NCBI GenBank assembly: GCA_964590255.1
Contig: CAZPYA010000015.1
Span: 4,535-68,534 of the forward strand
Length of the DNA: 64,000 nucleotides
DNA from: JAKIYB01 sp964590255
GTDB taxonomy: Bacteria > Armatimonadota > Hebobacteria > CAIYQO01
Direction: 5' to 3'
A model generated the notes under the pieces. That model worked only from the letters and a program-made list of their open reading frames with translations. It was not told where the DNA came from and did not search any database. The position numbers and the translations under genes were made by a program. Below, piece by piece: positions 33,856 to 42,167 of this stretch (within the stretch, counting starts at the first letter, position 1; each line of letters opens with the position of its first letter).

Positions 33856-33984
33856 TCATTGTTGCGGGTCATCACGATGATCTTCGATCGGAGAACGAAC
33901 CGCATTGTTACCGTATTCATTCAGTCTGCGCAGGCGGACAGCCGGCGCGTAGGCGCCCTGCAGCCAGGACTTCAGTCCCAGCAC
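33856..33984 (-). CDS. Small or 5'-truncated reading frame ending at a terminator
   Basis: A frame of 42 codons from a GTG at 33984 to TGA, immediately before a perfect intrinsic terminator. The peptide looks protein-like (LGLKSWLQGAYAPAVRLRRL, then EYGNNAVRSPIEDHRDD) and not like random translation. There is no clear ribosome site, and an in-frame stop lies two codons upstream. It may be the preserved 3' end of a decayed gene, or a real small basic protein. I do not recognise it. Confidence 0.4.
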   Translation of the reverse strand: MLGLKSWLQGAYAPAVRLRRLNEYGNNAVRSPIEDHRDDPQQ

Positions 33985-34038
33985 AGGTCACCAAACCATG
34001 ATACAACGTGATGACCCGCTACACCTAATCCCTGTCCC

Positions 34039-34164
34039 CTATTTGCCCTCGACGCCTGTGCCCGGCACGGCGGGAAGGCGCCCGCCGACATCGACCGGTT
34101 CCTCCCCTGGAACGCCAGCGTCGCCGACCGCGCCGTCTGGACCCAGCCCCCGACTGCCGCCTAA
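34039..34164 (+). pseudogene. Transposase C-terminal remnant, possibly IS66-like
   Basis: A frame with no start that ends in TAA. It reads LDACARHGGKAPADIDRFLP then WNASVADRAVWTQPPTAA. The Asp-Ile-Asp-Arg-Phe-Leu-Pro-Trp-Asn phrase resembles the C-terminal element of IS66 transposases. It begins next to a CCCTGTCCCCTAT motif that also starts the composite repeats at 7893 and 9321 (reverse complement). Probably an IS fossil. Confidence 0.35.
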
Positions 34165-34193
34165 GCAGGAGGGGGGATGGGGTTCACCGAATA

Positions 34194-34352
34194 GTGACAA
34201 ACCTGTTGCGCATCATCACGACATTTTACGTCATCGCCGTAATAGCTTGCGACTGGCCGGTGATGCTCACGGACGGCAAACACGCCGTCGATGTGCGCGA
34301 GTGGACCTATCCGACTCCCCCGCCGGCGCCGGCACGGGCTAGGGTGAACTAA
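34194..34352 (+). CDS. Possible 52-residue hydrophobic small protein
   Basis: A GTG-initiated frame with a short hydrophobic N-terminus (LLRIITTFYVIAVIA) followed by VMLTDGKHAVDVREWTYPTP and a proline-rich end. GGAGG lies about 20 bases upstream, too far for normal initiation. It ends 26 bases before the GH2 pseudogene. It could be a small exported protein or part of the same IS debris. Support is weak. Confidence 0.25.
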   Translation: MTNLLRIITTFYVIAVIACDWPVMLTDGKHAVDVREWTYPTPPPAPARARVN

Positions 34353-34378
34353 CGCAGAGGATGCTTCAGGAGACGAGA

Positions 34379-37300
34379 ATGCTTCGTAATACGGCCTGCA
34401 CGCTGGTATGGCTTTTGATAGGGATGGCGATGGTGATGACGTGCGCAAACGCTGCGCCGCCGGAGTTGCGGGCGCAAATATCGTTGAATGGTACCTGGTT
34501 CTTTACCCCGGCTGGCGGGGAGAAGACGACCATCACCGTGCCGGACTACTGGGACGCCCGACCGGGTTTCACCACGGATCATGCCATGTATGCGCGTGAA
34601 GTGATGGTACCGGCGGCCTTTGCCGGCAAGCGCGTGCGTGTCGAGTTCGACAGCGTCTGCCAGATTGCCGAGGTGTTAGTCAATGGGACATCCGTGGGAA
34701 AACACGTTGGCGGGTGGATTCCCTTCTCGTTTGATATCACCGATCTGGTAACCCCGGGCACTCCCTGCACCTTGCAGGTGGATGTGCTCGGAGGGAACCA
34801 CGCACCGATCGTCAATGCGCAGGGGGCCGTGCAATGGCCGGTGGGCTGGTATGGCCATCAGATGCGCTGGGGGATCAATTGTGACGTCTGGCTGCGCGCC
34901 TATGGCACGGTCAGCATTGAGGATGCGCAGATCGTCACCTCGTATCGGTCGCATACCCTCACCGTCACCTATACCATACCAGGACTTTCGCTTGCGAGCG
35001 TAATTTCTCCCCTACTGGCGGGGATGCGTGAGCGTGAAAAGCAACTACGAGCGAAAGTCCTGCATACAAAACAATGATACCGTGGCCCGCACCGTCACGA
35101 TGCAGAGCGATGCCGTGCACGCCACAAGTGGCGAGACAGCACTCACGCTGGCAAGTAAACCGTTCGTCCTGACCGCCGGAGAGCGCCGAACGATCACGGT
35201 GAGCAAGAAGTGGGCGAATCCCCAACCCTGGTATCCTTACCCCGATGACCGGCATCCGCTCTATCATCTGCAGTCTCGCATCATCGAGGGAAAAACCGTT
35301 GTCGATGCCGAGACACGCCGCTTCGGCTTCCGCGAGATCTGGATCGATGGCGACCATTACATGCTGAATGGGGTACGTCTGAATCTGTATGGCGCGAATA
35401 TCACGGATCACCACGAAGGGTATAAAAATGCCCGGTATCGGCTGATGTCGCCGGAGACCTGGCCGAAGACGCTGGCGCAGTGGCTGGCGTTGAATACCCG
35501 GTATGCCCGATTTCATATGGCGCCCGTCGATCCTTTCGTGCTGGATGTCTGCGATGAAATGGGATTCCTGGTGATGGAAGAATCGGCCATTTACGCGCGA
35601 GAATACCTGCAGCCTTCGGCCACCGATGCGAAAGGTTTCCTGAAAAACAGCTCGATATGGATTGGACCATGGGTGCGCAGCCGGCGCAATCATCCCTGCA
35701 TTGTGCAGTGGAGCATAGAGAATGAAATGCTCGGATACGGTGGATGGCGCGATATGCCACACGATGCGCGGCAATGGCGTGATGCGATACGACAAGAGGA
35801 TGTGACGCGTCCGGTGGTATTTGAAGGTGATGGCGACTATTTCCGTCACTTCGCCGAGGAAGTCTACAACCGGCATTACCCGGAAGGGTATTTGCAGGCG
35901 TGGACAAAGCCGATCTATGGGTATCGCCTGGAGCAGGACGGCGTGCCCAACGGTATTGGTGAATTCTTAACGTCCTATGATAAGAATGGGGCGGTCAACC
36001 AGTGGATGCACGGGACGATCATCCGTGGTTTGCGTTATACGAATTGGGCTGACATACGCCCGTATACCACGGCCTGGGTGTGGCGCGATCTCCAATCGCC
36101 GAAAACGGATAACTTACGGAATGGCCAGGCCTTTGTCGCGCTCTTTGATAAAGACTACGATGCGCTGGGCACCGCACCGATGGCCGCGGGGAAACTGCCG
36201 TCGCTGCATGCCGGTAACCATGAAACGCGGCATCTGGTGCTGTTCAACGATGAGTTTGCCGAGACCGCGATCACCGTTGAAGTGACCCTCAAAGCCGGCA
36301 ACACCGTGTATGCGCATGGACAGCGCACGGTGAGCATCCCACTGGGAGAACATGCCGATCTGGACTGTACCTTTCAGGTGCCCCACGTCGCCGGGCAGGC
36401 ACTGGAAATGCTGCTACAGACCAGCAAGCGTGGTACGGCAAAATTTGCCGAGATAAAATCTTTTTCCATCATCGACACACAGGCATCGTCGGAGCCCACC
36501 GCAACAGCTATCAACATCGGTACGCCCCGGCTCGTGAATCTACATGTCGAGAGCGCACTTACAATTGTGCAACCCTTTGTAACGACCCCCAAGGGTAAAC
36601 GTGGGGTCGTGCGCCTGACATTGGTGAATCAGGAAGCGCACGAGACGGCAGCGGGGCAAGTGACACTCGTCGTTGAACCGCAAGGGGGCGGGCAGGTGAG
36701 CGGAAATGCGGTATTGCCCTTATCCTTGAAGCCGGGTAAACGGATAACGAAAGATTTTACCGTTGACATTCTGCCCGGTCGATCGACGATTCGCACGCGT
36801 TCGGAACAGTTGGGTTTGCGGAATAGCGCCATTACTATCGAGGTTGATAGCACCATCCGGCGTATGGCGGCACTCGCTAATGTCGAACAGGTGCCGATGG
36901 CGTTGAAGACGGATGCCCCACACGACATCCAGTATCGCAACCAACCGCTGGGGCGTATGCAATACGCCATCGCCGGCGACTACCTGGCGGTGCGGATGCA
37001 GGTACTCGATGCGCGTATCACTCCAACGCTGAAAGCCTGGCCGGATACCGCGGTGGATATCCTGGCGTCAGTGCCGGGCACTGACACGGTGCGCCAGGTG
37101 GTCTTCCTGCCCAAAGGCCCGGGAGGTGGACCAGTCAACCTGAATGAAAACGGGCATGCGTTACCTGCTCCACAAGTTGCCTGGCAGGTGACACCGTTGC
37201 CTGACCACGGCTATACCCTCACCGCGCTCATTCCGCTCACGCTATTCCAGCTCGATGCCGCGGTACACGAATTCCTCTTCGATTGTGCGGTCTGCGCTGC

Positions 37301-37397
37301 GCCGGCTCCTGACGCTCCGGTGCAGTATCAGACGCTGTTCCGCAGTTATGCGGCGTTTCACAATAACAGTCGTTTTGGGCGCCTAATCGTTGAATGA
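34379..37397 (+). pseudogene. Glycoside hydrolase family 2 protein disrupted by an 83-bp insertion
   Basis: The 5' part (34379-34978) encodes a signal peptide, then a sugar-binding jelly roll (VEFDSVCQIAEVLVNGTSVG, HVGGWIPFSFDITDL). The 3' part, in a frame shifted by one, continues with the Ig-like domain and TIM barrel: FGFREIWIDGDHYMLNGVRL, WSIENEML with the acid/base Glu, and GIGEFLTSY as a possible nucleophile. Removing 88 bases (an 83-bp element plus a 5-bp duplication) rejoins TYTI with QNNDTVARTV and restores one 976-residue GH2 frame. As it stands the product would stop in element-derived sequence. CAGGAG lies six bases before the ATG. Confidence 0.88.
34980..35062. mobile_element. 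MITE-like 83-bp element with 13-bp terminal inverted repeats
   Basis: The ends are CAGGACTTTCGCT (34980-34992) and its exact complement AGCGAAAGTCCTG (35050-35062). The element is flanked by a perfect 5-bp direct repeat, CATAC, at 34975-34979 and 35063-35067. It contains no gene. Its insertion shifts the GH2 frame by 88 bases, and excision in silico restores the coding sequence exactly, so both boundaries are well determined. The transposase that moved it is not identified. Confidence 0.9.
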
Positions 37398-37552
37398 GCA
37401 AGCCCAACTTCCGCAGTTCTACCCGGCAACCTTTTGTGAAACTTTTTTTGGTGTGCGCCTACAGTCTCAGCATCCGTGCGCCCTCGTGCGCCGTCTGGCA
37501 AACACAATATAGTGACCCCAAGGCCGCTCGATCAGCATGCTATACTGGCGGT

Positions 37553-37684
37553 ATGTTCGTATGGCCTATTCGCAAAAAGCGGCCCAATGGCAAGGTGGAG
37601 CAGACGTGGGTGCTGGTGGAATCGGTGCGGACGGCCCGTGATCTTCGCCAGCGCACGGTCGCCTATCTCGGCGATCAACAGGGA
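37553..37684 (+). pseudogene. N-terminal fragment of an IS1634/IS4-type transposase
   Basis: Forty-four codons reading MFVWPIRKKRPNGKVEQTWV then LVESVRTARDLRQRTVAYLG, which resembles the start of IS1634-family transposases. Homology stops after LGD, where a GAAATAGGGGACA repeat motif begins. A TATACT lies eight bases before the ATG. Flanking parts of 37398-37862 hold only small hairpins (AAGCCCCCTTTCAGGGGGC and GCCCGGCCATGTATGGCCGG), consistent with repeat debris. Confidence 0.6.
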
Positions 37685-37862
37685 AATAGGGGACACCGGA
37701 GGGAGGCAATAGCAGCATTCCCCAAACGATCACATGAATGGTCAGAAATCACCGCCGTAAGCCCCCTTTCAGGGGGCGTCGCTCGGTTGCCCGGCCATGT
37801 ATGGCCGGGCGGGGAGGCGGCGAAAGACTCGGCGTCGGAATTCTACAATTGTCCCCAGTCCC

Positions 37863-38876
37863 CTATTCGCCTTTAGTCGGGAACTTGCTGAGCACGTCGC
37901 CGAAGAGATCGCCGAGGGTGGGGGTGACGGAGGTAGTGGCGGTGCGCTGCTGGCGCATGAAGTCGCGCACTTCCGAACGCTCTTTATCGAATTCGGCCTT
38001 GCGGATGCTCAGCGTGACGCGGCGGTCGTGGTAATGGAGCTCGATGATTTTCACCATCACTTTTTGCCCGGGCTCCAGGGTGACCGGCGCGCCGTCGTCG
38101 CCGCGGCGGCGGTTGGACATTTCTTTTTCAGGGATGATGCCGTCGATGCCGGGCAGCACGCGGGCGACGGCGCCGAGGTCGGCCATGCGCAGGATCTCGA
38201 CTTCGACGATGTCGCCTTCCTTCAGATCGCGGCGCGCCACGCGCCAGGGATCGTCAGTGAGCTGCTTGAGGCCTAGCGAGATGCGCTCGGAGTCCGCCTC
38301 GATCTTCAGCACCTTCACGGTAACCTTGTCGCCGACCTGCACCACATCCTGCGGGTGCTTCACGGTGTCCCAGGCCATGTCGGAGACGTGGAGCAGACCG
38401 TCGACGCCGCCGATGTCGACGAAGGCGCCGAAATCGGTGATGCGGCGCACCACGCCCTCCACGGTTTCGCCGCGCTCCAGCGCGGCCAGCGTCTTGGCGC
38501 GGCGGGCGGCGCGTTTTTCTTCCACGGCATGACGATGCGAGAGCACCACGCGGCCGTTTTCGCGGTCGACTTCGGTGACCTTCACTTCCAGCGTGGAGCC
38601 GATGTAGCGCTCCAGGTTGCCCAGGTGGCGGGTGGCGATTTCCGATTTCGGGATGAAGGCGCGTACGCCCAGGTCGACCACGAGGCCGCCTTTAGACGCG
38701 TCGACCACCAGCACGCGCAGGTTGGCGCGCTCGATTTTCACGGCCGCGAGCTTATCCCACACGTTGTCGTAGTCGGTCTGGCCTTCGGTCGACTCGGCGA
38801 CCAGCTCGCCGTCCGCGACCTCGGCTTCTTCCACGCCGATGATTTCGTCGTCCAACTCAAGATGTGAACTCGACAT
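37863..38876 (-). CDS. rpsA: S1-domain RNA-binding protein, short ribosomal protein S1
   Basis: A 337-residue protein with three complete S1 OB-fold motifs: about 60-130 (GLVVDLGVRAFIPKSEI, VVLSHRHAVEEKRA), 150-220 (VEGVVRRITDFGAFVDIGGV, GLLHVSDM, SLGLKQL) and 235-310. An acidic N-terminal stretch precedes them. Three to four motifs are usual for S1 outside Proteobacteria, which has six. It helps recruit mRNA to the 30S subunit. The ATG at 38876 is the first after the acidic segment begins. A longer frame to 38930 exists but its extra residues do not fit the family. Confidence 0.88.
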   Translation of the reverse strand: MSSSHLELDDEIIGVEEAEVADGELVAESTEGQTDYDNVWDKLAAVKIERANLRVLVVDASKGGLVVDLGVRAFIPKSEIATRHLGNLERYIGSTLEVKVTEVDRENGRVVLSHRHAVEEKRAARRAKTLAALERGETVEGVVRRITDFGAFVDIGGVDGLLHVSDMAWDTVKHPQDVVQVGDKVTVKVLKIEADSERISLGLKQLTDDPWRVARRDLKEGDIVEVEILRMADLGAVARVLPGIDGIIPEKEMSNRRRGDDGAPVTLEPGQKVMVKIIELHYHDRRVTLSIRKAEFDKERSEVRDFMRQQRTATTSVTPTLGDLFGDVLSKFPTKGE

Positions 38877-38990
38877 GATGTCCCCAGCAGAAAACAGCAA
38901 TAAGATGGCGTCGGCCGGGTTTCCGCCCATACGCTCATGAAGAGTGTACCATATTCTCGCGCGCGGGGGGAATACCCGGATTAATTTTCC

Positions 38991-39827
38991 CTATTTTCCA
39001 CCGATCATCCAGTGCAGAATCTCGGTGGTTTCGCGAAAATCGCCGATTATGGCGTGGGCGCCGGCGTCCGTGAGCTTGTGCACTTTCGCCGGATTGATGC
39101 CCTGGCGACTGACCTCGTCAGAGGCGACGCCCAGCGCGATGGCGTCCACTTCGCGGGCCAGCGCGATTTCTACGCGACCGTCGCCCACCACCGCCACCTC
39201 CGGCCCGTGCAGTCCGGCTTCCTGCGCCAGCCGGCGCAGCACCGCCTCCTTCGAGCAGTCCATTGCGTCCGGCGGCGCGCCGGCGATCTCGACGAAGTAA
39301 TCAGTCAAACCGAGCACGCCGACCTCGCGCACCACGTCGGGGTGGTCGGTGCCGCTGGCCACATACATGGCGATGCCCGCCGCGCGCAGACCGTCGAGGA
39401 AGGCCTGGCTGCCCGCCATCATGAACTGCTCGCGCGGCACGGCGCCGGCCGTCACCCGCGCGGCGCGCGCCTGCACCGGCGCCTGTAGTCGTCGCAGGTA
39501 TTCGGCCTTATACCACCAGGCATCGTGCACATCCGGGTTCAGCCCGCGGGCGGCCACCGTCTCGGCCAGCCACACCATCTGGTGGATAGTCTGGATGCCG
39601 GTGGAGCGGTCGATATAGGCCGCCACCTCGGCGCGCAGCGCGTTGGTGGGCGCGGTCGGCCCGGCGATCATCTCCGCCATCATCGGCGCCATGATGGCGG
39701 GCCAGCCCTCGCGCAGCGTGCTGATGGTGCCGTCGAAATCGAACAGCACTGCGCGCAGCCGTGGGCGCTCCGCCGGCAGCGGTACCAGGTTCAGGAAAGA
39801 TGCGTCCGGTGAATAGGTTCTGCTCAT
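38991..39827 (-). CDS. HAD-superfamily phosphatase/hydrolase
   Basis: A 278-residue protein. Motif I is LFDFDGTIS with the nucleophile Asp, motif II is MYVASGTDHP, motif III is the Lys in DCSKEAVL, and motif IV is VAVVGDGRVEIALA. These are the four catalytic HAD motifs, with a helical cap between motifs I and II. This is the phosphoglycolate phosphatase or beta-phosphoglucomutase branch. The substrate is not clear. The longer frame upstream runs into the REPIN at 39881 and is not coding. Confidence 0.88.
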   Translation of the reverse strand: MSRTYSPDASFLNLVPLPAERPRLRAVLFDFDGTISTLREGWPAIMAPMMAEMIAGPTAPTNALRAEVAAYIDRSTGIQTIHQMVWLAETVAARGLNPDVHDAWWYKAEYLRRLQAPVQARAARVTAGAVPREQFMMAGSQAFLDGLRAAGIAMYVASGTDHPDVVREVGVLGLTDYFVEIAGAPPDAMDCSKEAVLRRLAQEAGLHGPEVAVVGDGRVEIALAREVDAIALGVASDEVSRQGINPAKVHKLTDAGAHAIIGDFRETTEILHWMIGGK

Positions 39828-39880
39828 AATGCTGTCATTTTCAGCATGACAGGGGAGATATCCTCCCTGTCTTGTCCATG

Positions 39881-39967
39881 GCAGCGAGTTTGGAAGCCGA
39901 CGGGAGTCGCGCTCAGCTTCCACTGATACACCTGGGCGCGACTCCCGTCGGCTTCCAGACTTGCTGC
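39881..39967. repeat. REPIN 1: paired REP sequences left of the RAYT gene
   Basis: Arms of 32 bases at 39881-39912 and 39936-39967 are inverted complements with two mismatches, separated by a 23-base spacer. The arm core is GGAAGCCGACGGGAGTCGCG. It is the same element as 40557-40643 and flanks the transposase gene between them. Confidence 0.9.
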
Positions 39968-40011
39968 TCTATTCGAGGGGTAAACCTTCATCAGTCCACC
40001 AGTATTCCCGA

Positions 40012-40530
40012 TCAATGGGGATGATACAAGGACGTTCCGGGAAATACATCGCGGTAAAAGCTGGAGTATGGATATTCATCCGCATGCTGGATAAGACCCC
40101 ATCGCAACGGATTGTTATAGATATAGTTGATCTTTTGCCGAATCATCCAATCGCTGTAGAGATGAAAGTTATGCTTGCCATCCTGCCAGAGTTGCGCGCG
40201 TCCGTCCGGCGTCGCGGTTAACCACCGTTGCACGGCAGCATGATTCGTCAATTCCGCCAGACGGTACACCGCTGTCGTGGCGCCGGCTTTGAATTGCTGC
40301 ACAAAACGGATAACGCCGCCATCGCGCGGATTGACGATGGCATGCAGATGATCCGGCATCAGCACATAGGCGATCAGTCGAGTGAAGTAGGTATCGCAGT
40401 GGTGCCGGAGTTCTTCGAGCACACAGCGGGCGTAATGATCATGGACAAAGGGGCGGCGGCGCTCGCGCACGTTGATGGTGAGGTAATGCAGTACCCCGGT
40501 CCGGTCACCGCGATTGATGCGCTTGGCCAT
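40012..40530 (-). CDS. tnpA-REP: REP-associated tyrosine transposase (RAYT, Y1/HUH family)
   Basis: A 172-residue protein with the single-strand HUH nuclease signature H61-L-H63 (MPDHLHAIV). The catalytic tyrosine region is RQKINYIYNNPLRWGL, Y136 or Y138. This is the domesticated IS200/IS605-related family that mobilises or maintains REP hairpins. A strong GGGAGGAG precedes the ATG. REPIN elements lie on both sides, 45 and 27 bases away, and a single REP lies further right, as expected for an active RAYT locus. Confidence 0.93.
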   Translation of the reverse strand: MAKRINRGDRTGVLHYLTINVRERRRPFVHDHYARCVLEELRHHCDTYFTRLIAYVLMPDHLHAIVNPRDGGVIRFVQQFKAGATTAVYRLAELTNHAAVQRWLTATPDGRAQLWQDGKHNFHLYSDWMIRQKINYIYNNPLRWGLIQHADEYPYSSFYRDVFPGTSLYHPH

Positions 40531-40556
40531 GTTGTCTCCTCCCTGTATGGTTTATG

Positions 40557-40643
40557 GCAGCGAGTCTGGAAGCCGACGCGAGTCGCGCTCAGCTTCCACT
40601 GATGCACCTGGGCGCGACTCGCGTCGGCTTCCAGACTCGCTGC
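40557..40643. repeat. REPIN 2: perfect paired REP right of the RAYT gene
   Basis: Arms of 32 bases at 40557-40588 and 40612-40643 are perfectly complementary, with a 23-base spacer differing from that of REPIN 1 at one position. The arm core is GGAAGCCGACGCGAGTCGCG: the G-to-C change relative to REPIN 1 is present in both arms, so pairing is kept. The perfect stem suggests recent formation or selection. Confidence 0.92.
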
Positions 40644-40679
40644 CAGATCTACTGCCAGATTCTTCATTATCCAACCGGC

Positions 40680-40704
40680 GCGCGACTCCCGGCGGCTTCC
40701 AGAC
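40680..40704. repeat. Single REP sequence
   Basis: A 25-base half-element with the right-arm core CGCGACTCCCGGCGGCTTCC, directly before the stop of the PfkB gene. It lacks a partner arm, so it is a solitary REP. Confidence 0.85.
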
Positions 40705-40712
40705 TGCTCTAC

Positions 40713-41720
40713 TTATCCCCCGAATATCTCGAGTATTTCCTCGGGGGTAGCGGTGCCGGTAGTGCCGATTTTCTTCACCACCACGCCGGCGGCAAGGGTG
40801 GCCAGGCTAGCAGCTTCCACCCCCGTGGCGCCGGCGGCGAGGGCGGCGGTGAGGGCGGCGCCAAAACAGTCGCCGGCGCCGACGGTGTCGATGGGCGGCG
40901 TGGCCGGCTGCGCGGGCACGGGCGTCGCGGCGTCGCCGTCCACCCACAGGCAGCCTTTGCCGCCGAGGGTGAGGCAGACCGGGCCACCGCTGCGCGCGGC
41001 GAGTTGGCGGGCGACGTCCGCCAGCTCGGTGTCCGACGCCTCGTGCGGCGACCCGGCGCGGTTGAGCATCGCCCACGCCTCCACCTCGTTTGGCTTGAGG
41101 ATGACGGAATGGTAGTCGCCGATGCGGTCGCGGCTGTCCACCACCACCGGCAGGCCGTCGGCGGCGGCGCGGCACAGGCGCGCCCGCACGGCGGGCGTGA
41201 CGATGCCATACAGTTGATAATCGGCCACCAGCACGGCGTCGACGTGGGCCAGCAGCGCCTCAAGGCGTTTCAGTAGACTCTCTTCCAACTCCGGTGGGGT
41301 GGGGGTCTGGTTCTCGAAGTAGAGGTGCGGGTCTTCATACACCACGTCGGACAGGCCCTTGCGCAGCGGTTTGCAGTAGCCGGTGGTGAGGCGGCCGGGG
41401 GCATCCACGAAAAAATCGGTGCCGATGCCGGCGTCCGCCATCAGCCGCCGCAGCTCGCGCCCGCGCCAGTCGTCGCCCAGCGCGGCGAGCATGGGCACGG
41501 TGGCGCCGAGGGCGGCGGCGCAGGCGGCGGCGTTGCTGCCCCCGCCGGGCGACATGCGCTCGGTCATGATGGGCAGAATGAAGTGCGGATTTTCGCGCGC
41601 CAGCCGGCTGCGAGTCATGTCCGCTTCCCAGTAGACATCCAGGCAGGCGTCGCCCACCACGCCGACGCGCACGTGGCGGATGGCGGCCAGCAGTTCGGTC
41701 AAGCGATGTCGCGTCAGCAT
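40713..41720 (-). CDS. PfkB-family carbohydrate kinase, RfaE/HldE-like
   Basis: A 335-residue kinase of the ribokinase fold. The N-terminal VGVVGDACLDVYWEADM and the SPGGGSNAAACAAALGA glycine motif bind substrate. The C-terminal DTVGAGDCFGAAL holds the catalytic Asp and the anion hole. The sequence VVDSRDRIGDYHSVILKPNE resembles the kinase half of HldE, which phosphorylates D-glycero-beta-D-manno-heptose 7-phosphate. Without an adenylyltransferase domain or heptose genes nearby, the substrate remains open. The ATG at 41720 follows GAGG by about ten bases. Confidence 0.82.
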   Translation of the reverse strand: MLTRHRLTELLAAIRHVRVGVVGDACLDVYWEADMTRSRLARENPHFILPIMTERMSPGGGSNAAACAAALGATVPMLAALGDDWRGRELRRLMADAGIGTDFFVDAPGRLTTGYCKPLRKGLSDVVYEDPHLYFENQTPTPPELEESLLKRLEALLAHVDAVLVADYQLYGIVTPAVRARLCRAAADGLPVVVDSRDRIGDYHSVILKPNEVEAWAMLNRAGSPHEASDTELADVARQLAARSGGPVCLTLGGKGCLWVDGDAATPVPAQPATPPIDTVGAGDCFGAALTAALAAGATGVEAASLATLAAGVVVKKIGTTGTATPEEILEIFGG

Positions 41721-41769
41721 GGCAGTAAACCTCGGGTGTTCATTTCGCGCCCGCCCGGCACTCCTCCTC

Positions 41770-41808
41770 TTGACAGCCAATCGAGCAAATTCGTATGATT
41801 AATCATAC
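41770..41808 (+). promoter_or_regulatory. Promoter with overlapping palindromic operator for the AbrB-type regulator
   Basis: TTGACA at 41770-41775 and TATGAT at 41794-41799 are 18 bases apart. A perfect 16-base palindrome GTATGATTAATCATAC (41793-41808) covers the -10 element. It is followed by a partial repeat, TCATACTCATACGA. A protein bound there would block RNA polymerase. The operon (regulator, adaptor, pump) starts at 41873. Confidence 0.7.
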
Positions 41809-41872
41809 TTTTCATACTCATACGACGGTGCAGGCGCTCGTATGGGATAGTGTAGTGAAGAGGGAGACATTC

Positions 41873-42139
41873 ATGCCCGGTCCATTTAATATCGAGCAGT
41901 ATTTTTACGGCTCGGCAACCCTGGGAGAGCGTGGACAGGTGGTCATCCCCGCTGATGCCCGCAAGGATTGCGAAATTCAGCCGGGCGACAAGGTGTTGGT
42001 GTTCCGGCACCCGCTGCATCCGCATATGTTGATCCTCGCCAAGATCGGCGAGATGCAGGCGCTGCTGCAGCAAATGGCCCGCGCGCTGGACCAGGCCGCG
42101 GAACGCATGGATGAGACGACGATACCCGACGAAGATTGA
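41873..42139 (+). CDS. AbrB/SpoVT-type transcriptional regulator
   Basis: An 88-residue protein whose first half is a swapped-hairpin AbrB domain (GSATLGERGQVVIPADARKD, then IQPGDKVLVF). The second half is a dimerising helix (LLQQMARALDQAAERM). AbrB-type proteins bind DNA as dimers and often repress their own promoter. Directly upstream is a palindrome over the -10 box. It is followed after 28 bases by the efflux adaptor and pump, suggesting it controls that operon. GGGAG precedes the ATG. Confidence 0.88.
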   Translation: MPGPFNIEQYFYGSATLGERGQVVIPADARKDCEIQPGDKVLVFRHPLHPHMLILAKIGEMQALLQQMARALDQAAERMDETTIPDED

Positions 42140-42167
42140 TCGCGTTACAAAAAATCGGAGAAGATGC

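Noticed and set aside
33813..33990. 6S RNA or another structured RNA on the minus strand
   Set aside because: The stretch before the terminator reads as a continuous protein-like frame and lacks the long open bubble of 6S RNA.
35028..37397. An independent 789-residue glycoside hydrolase starting at 35028
   Set aside because: Its first codons lie inside the 83-bp insertion; removing the insertion joins it exactly to the upstream GH2 domains, so it is half of a broken gene.
37394..37876. A 160-codon gene covering the transposase-like fragment
   Set aside because: Only 37553-37684 is protein-like; the rest is translated repeat and hairpin sequence.
39881..40704. CRISPR-like repeats
   Set aside because: The repeats are inverted pairs with constant spacers around a Y1 transposase, which is REPIN architecture; no array or cas gene is present.
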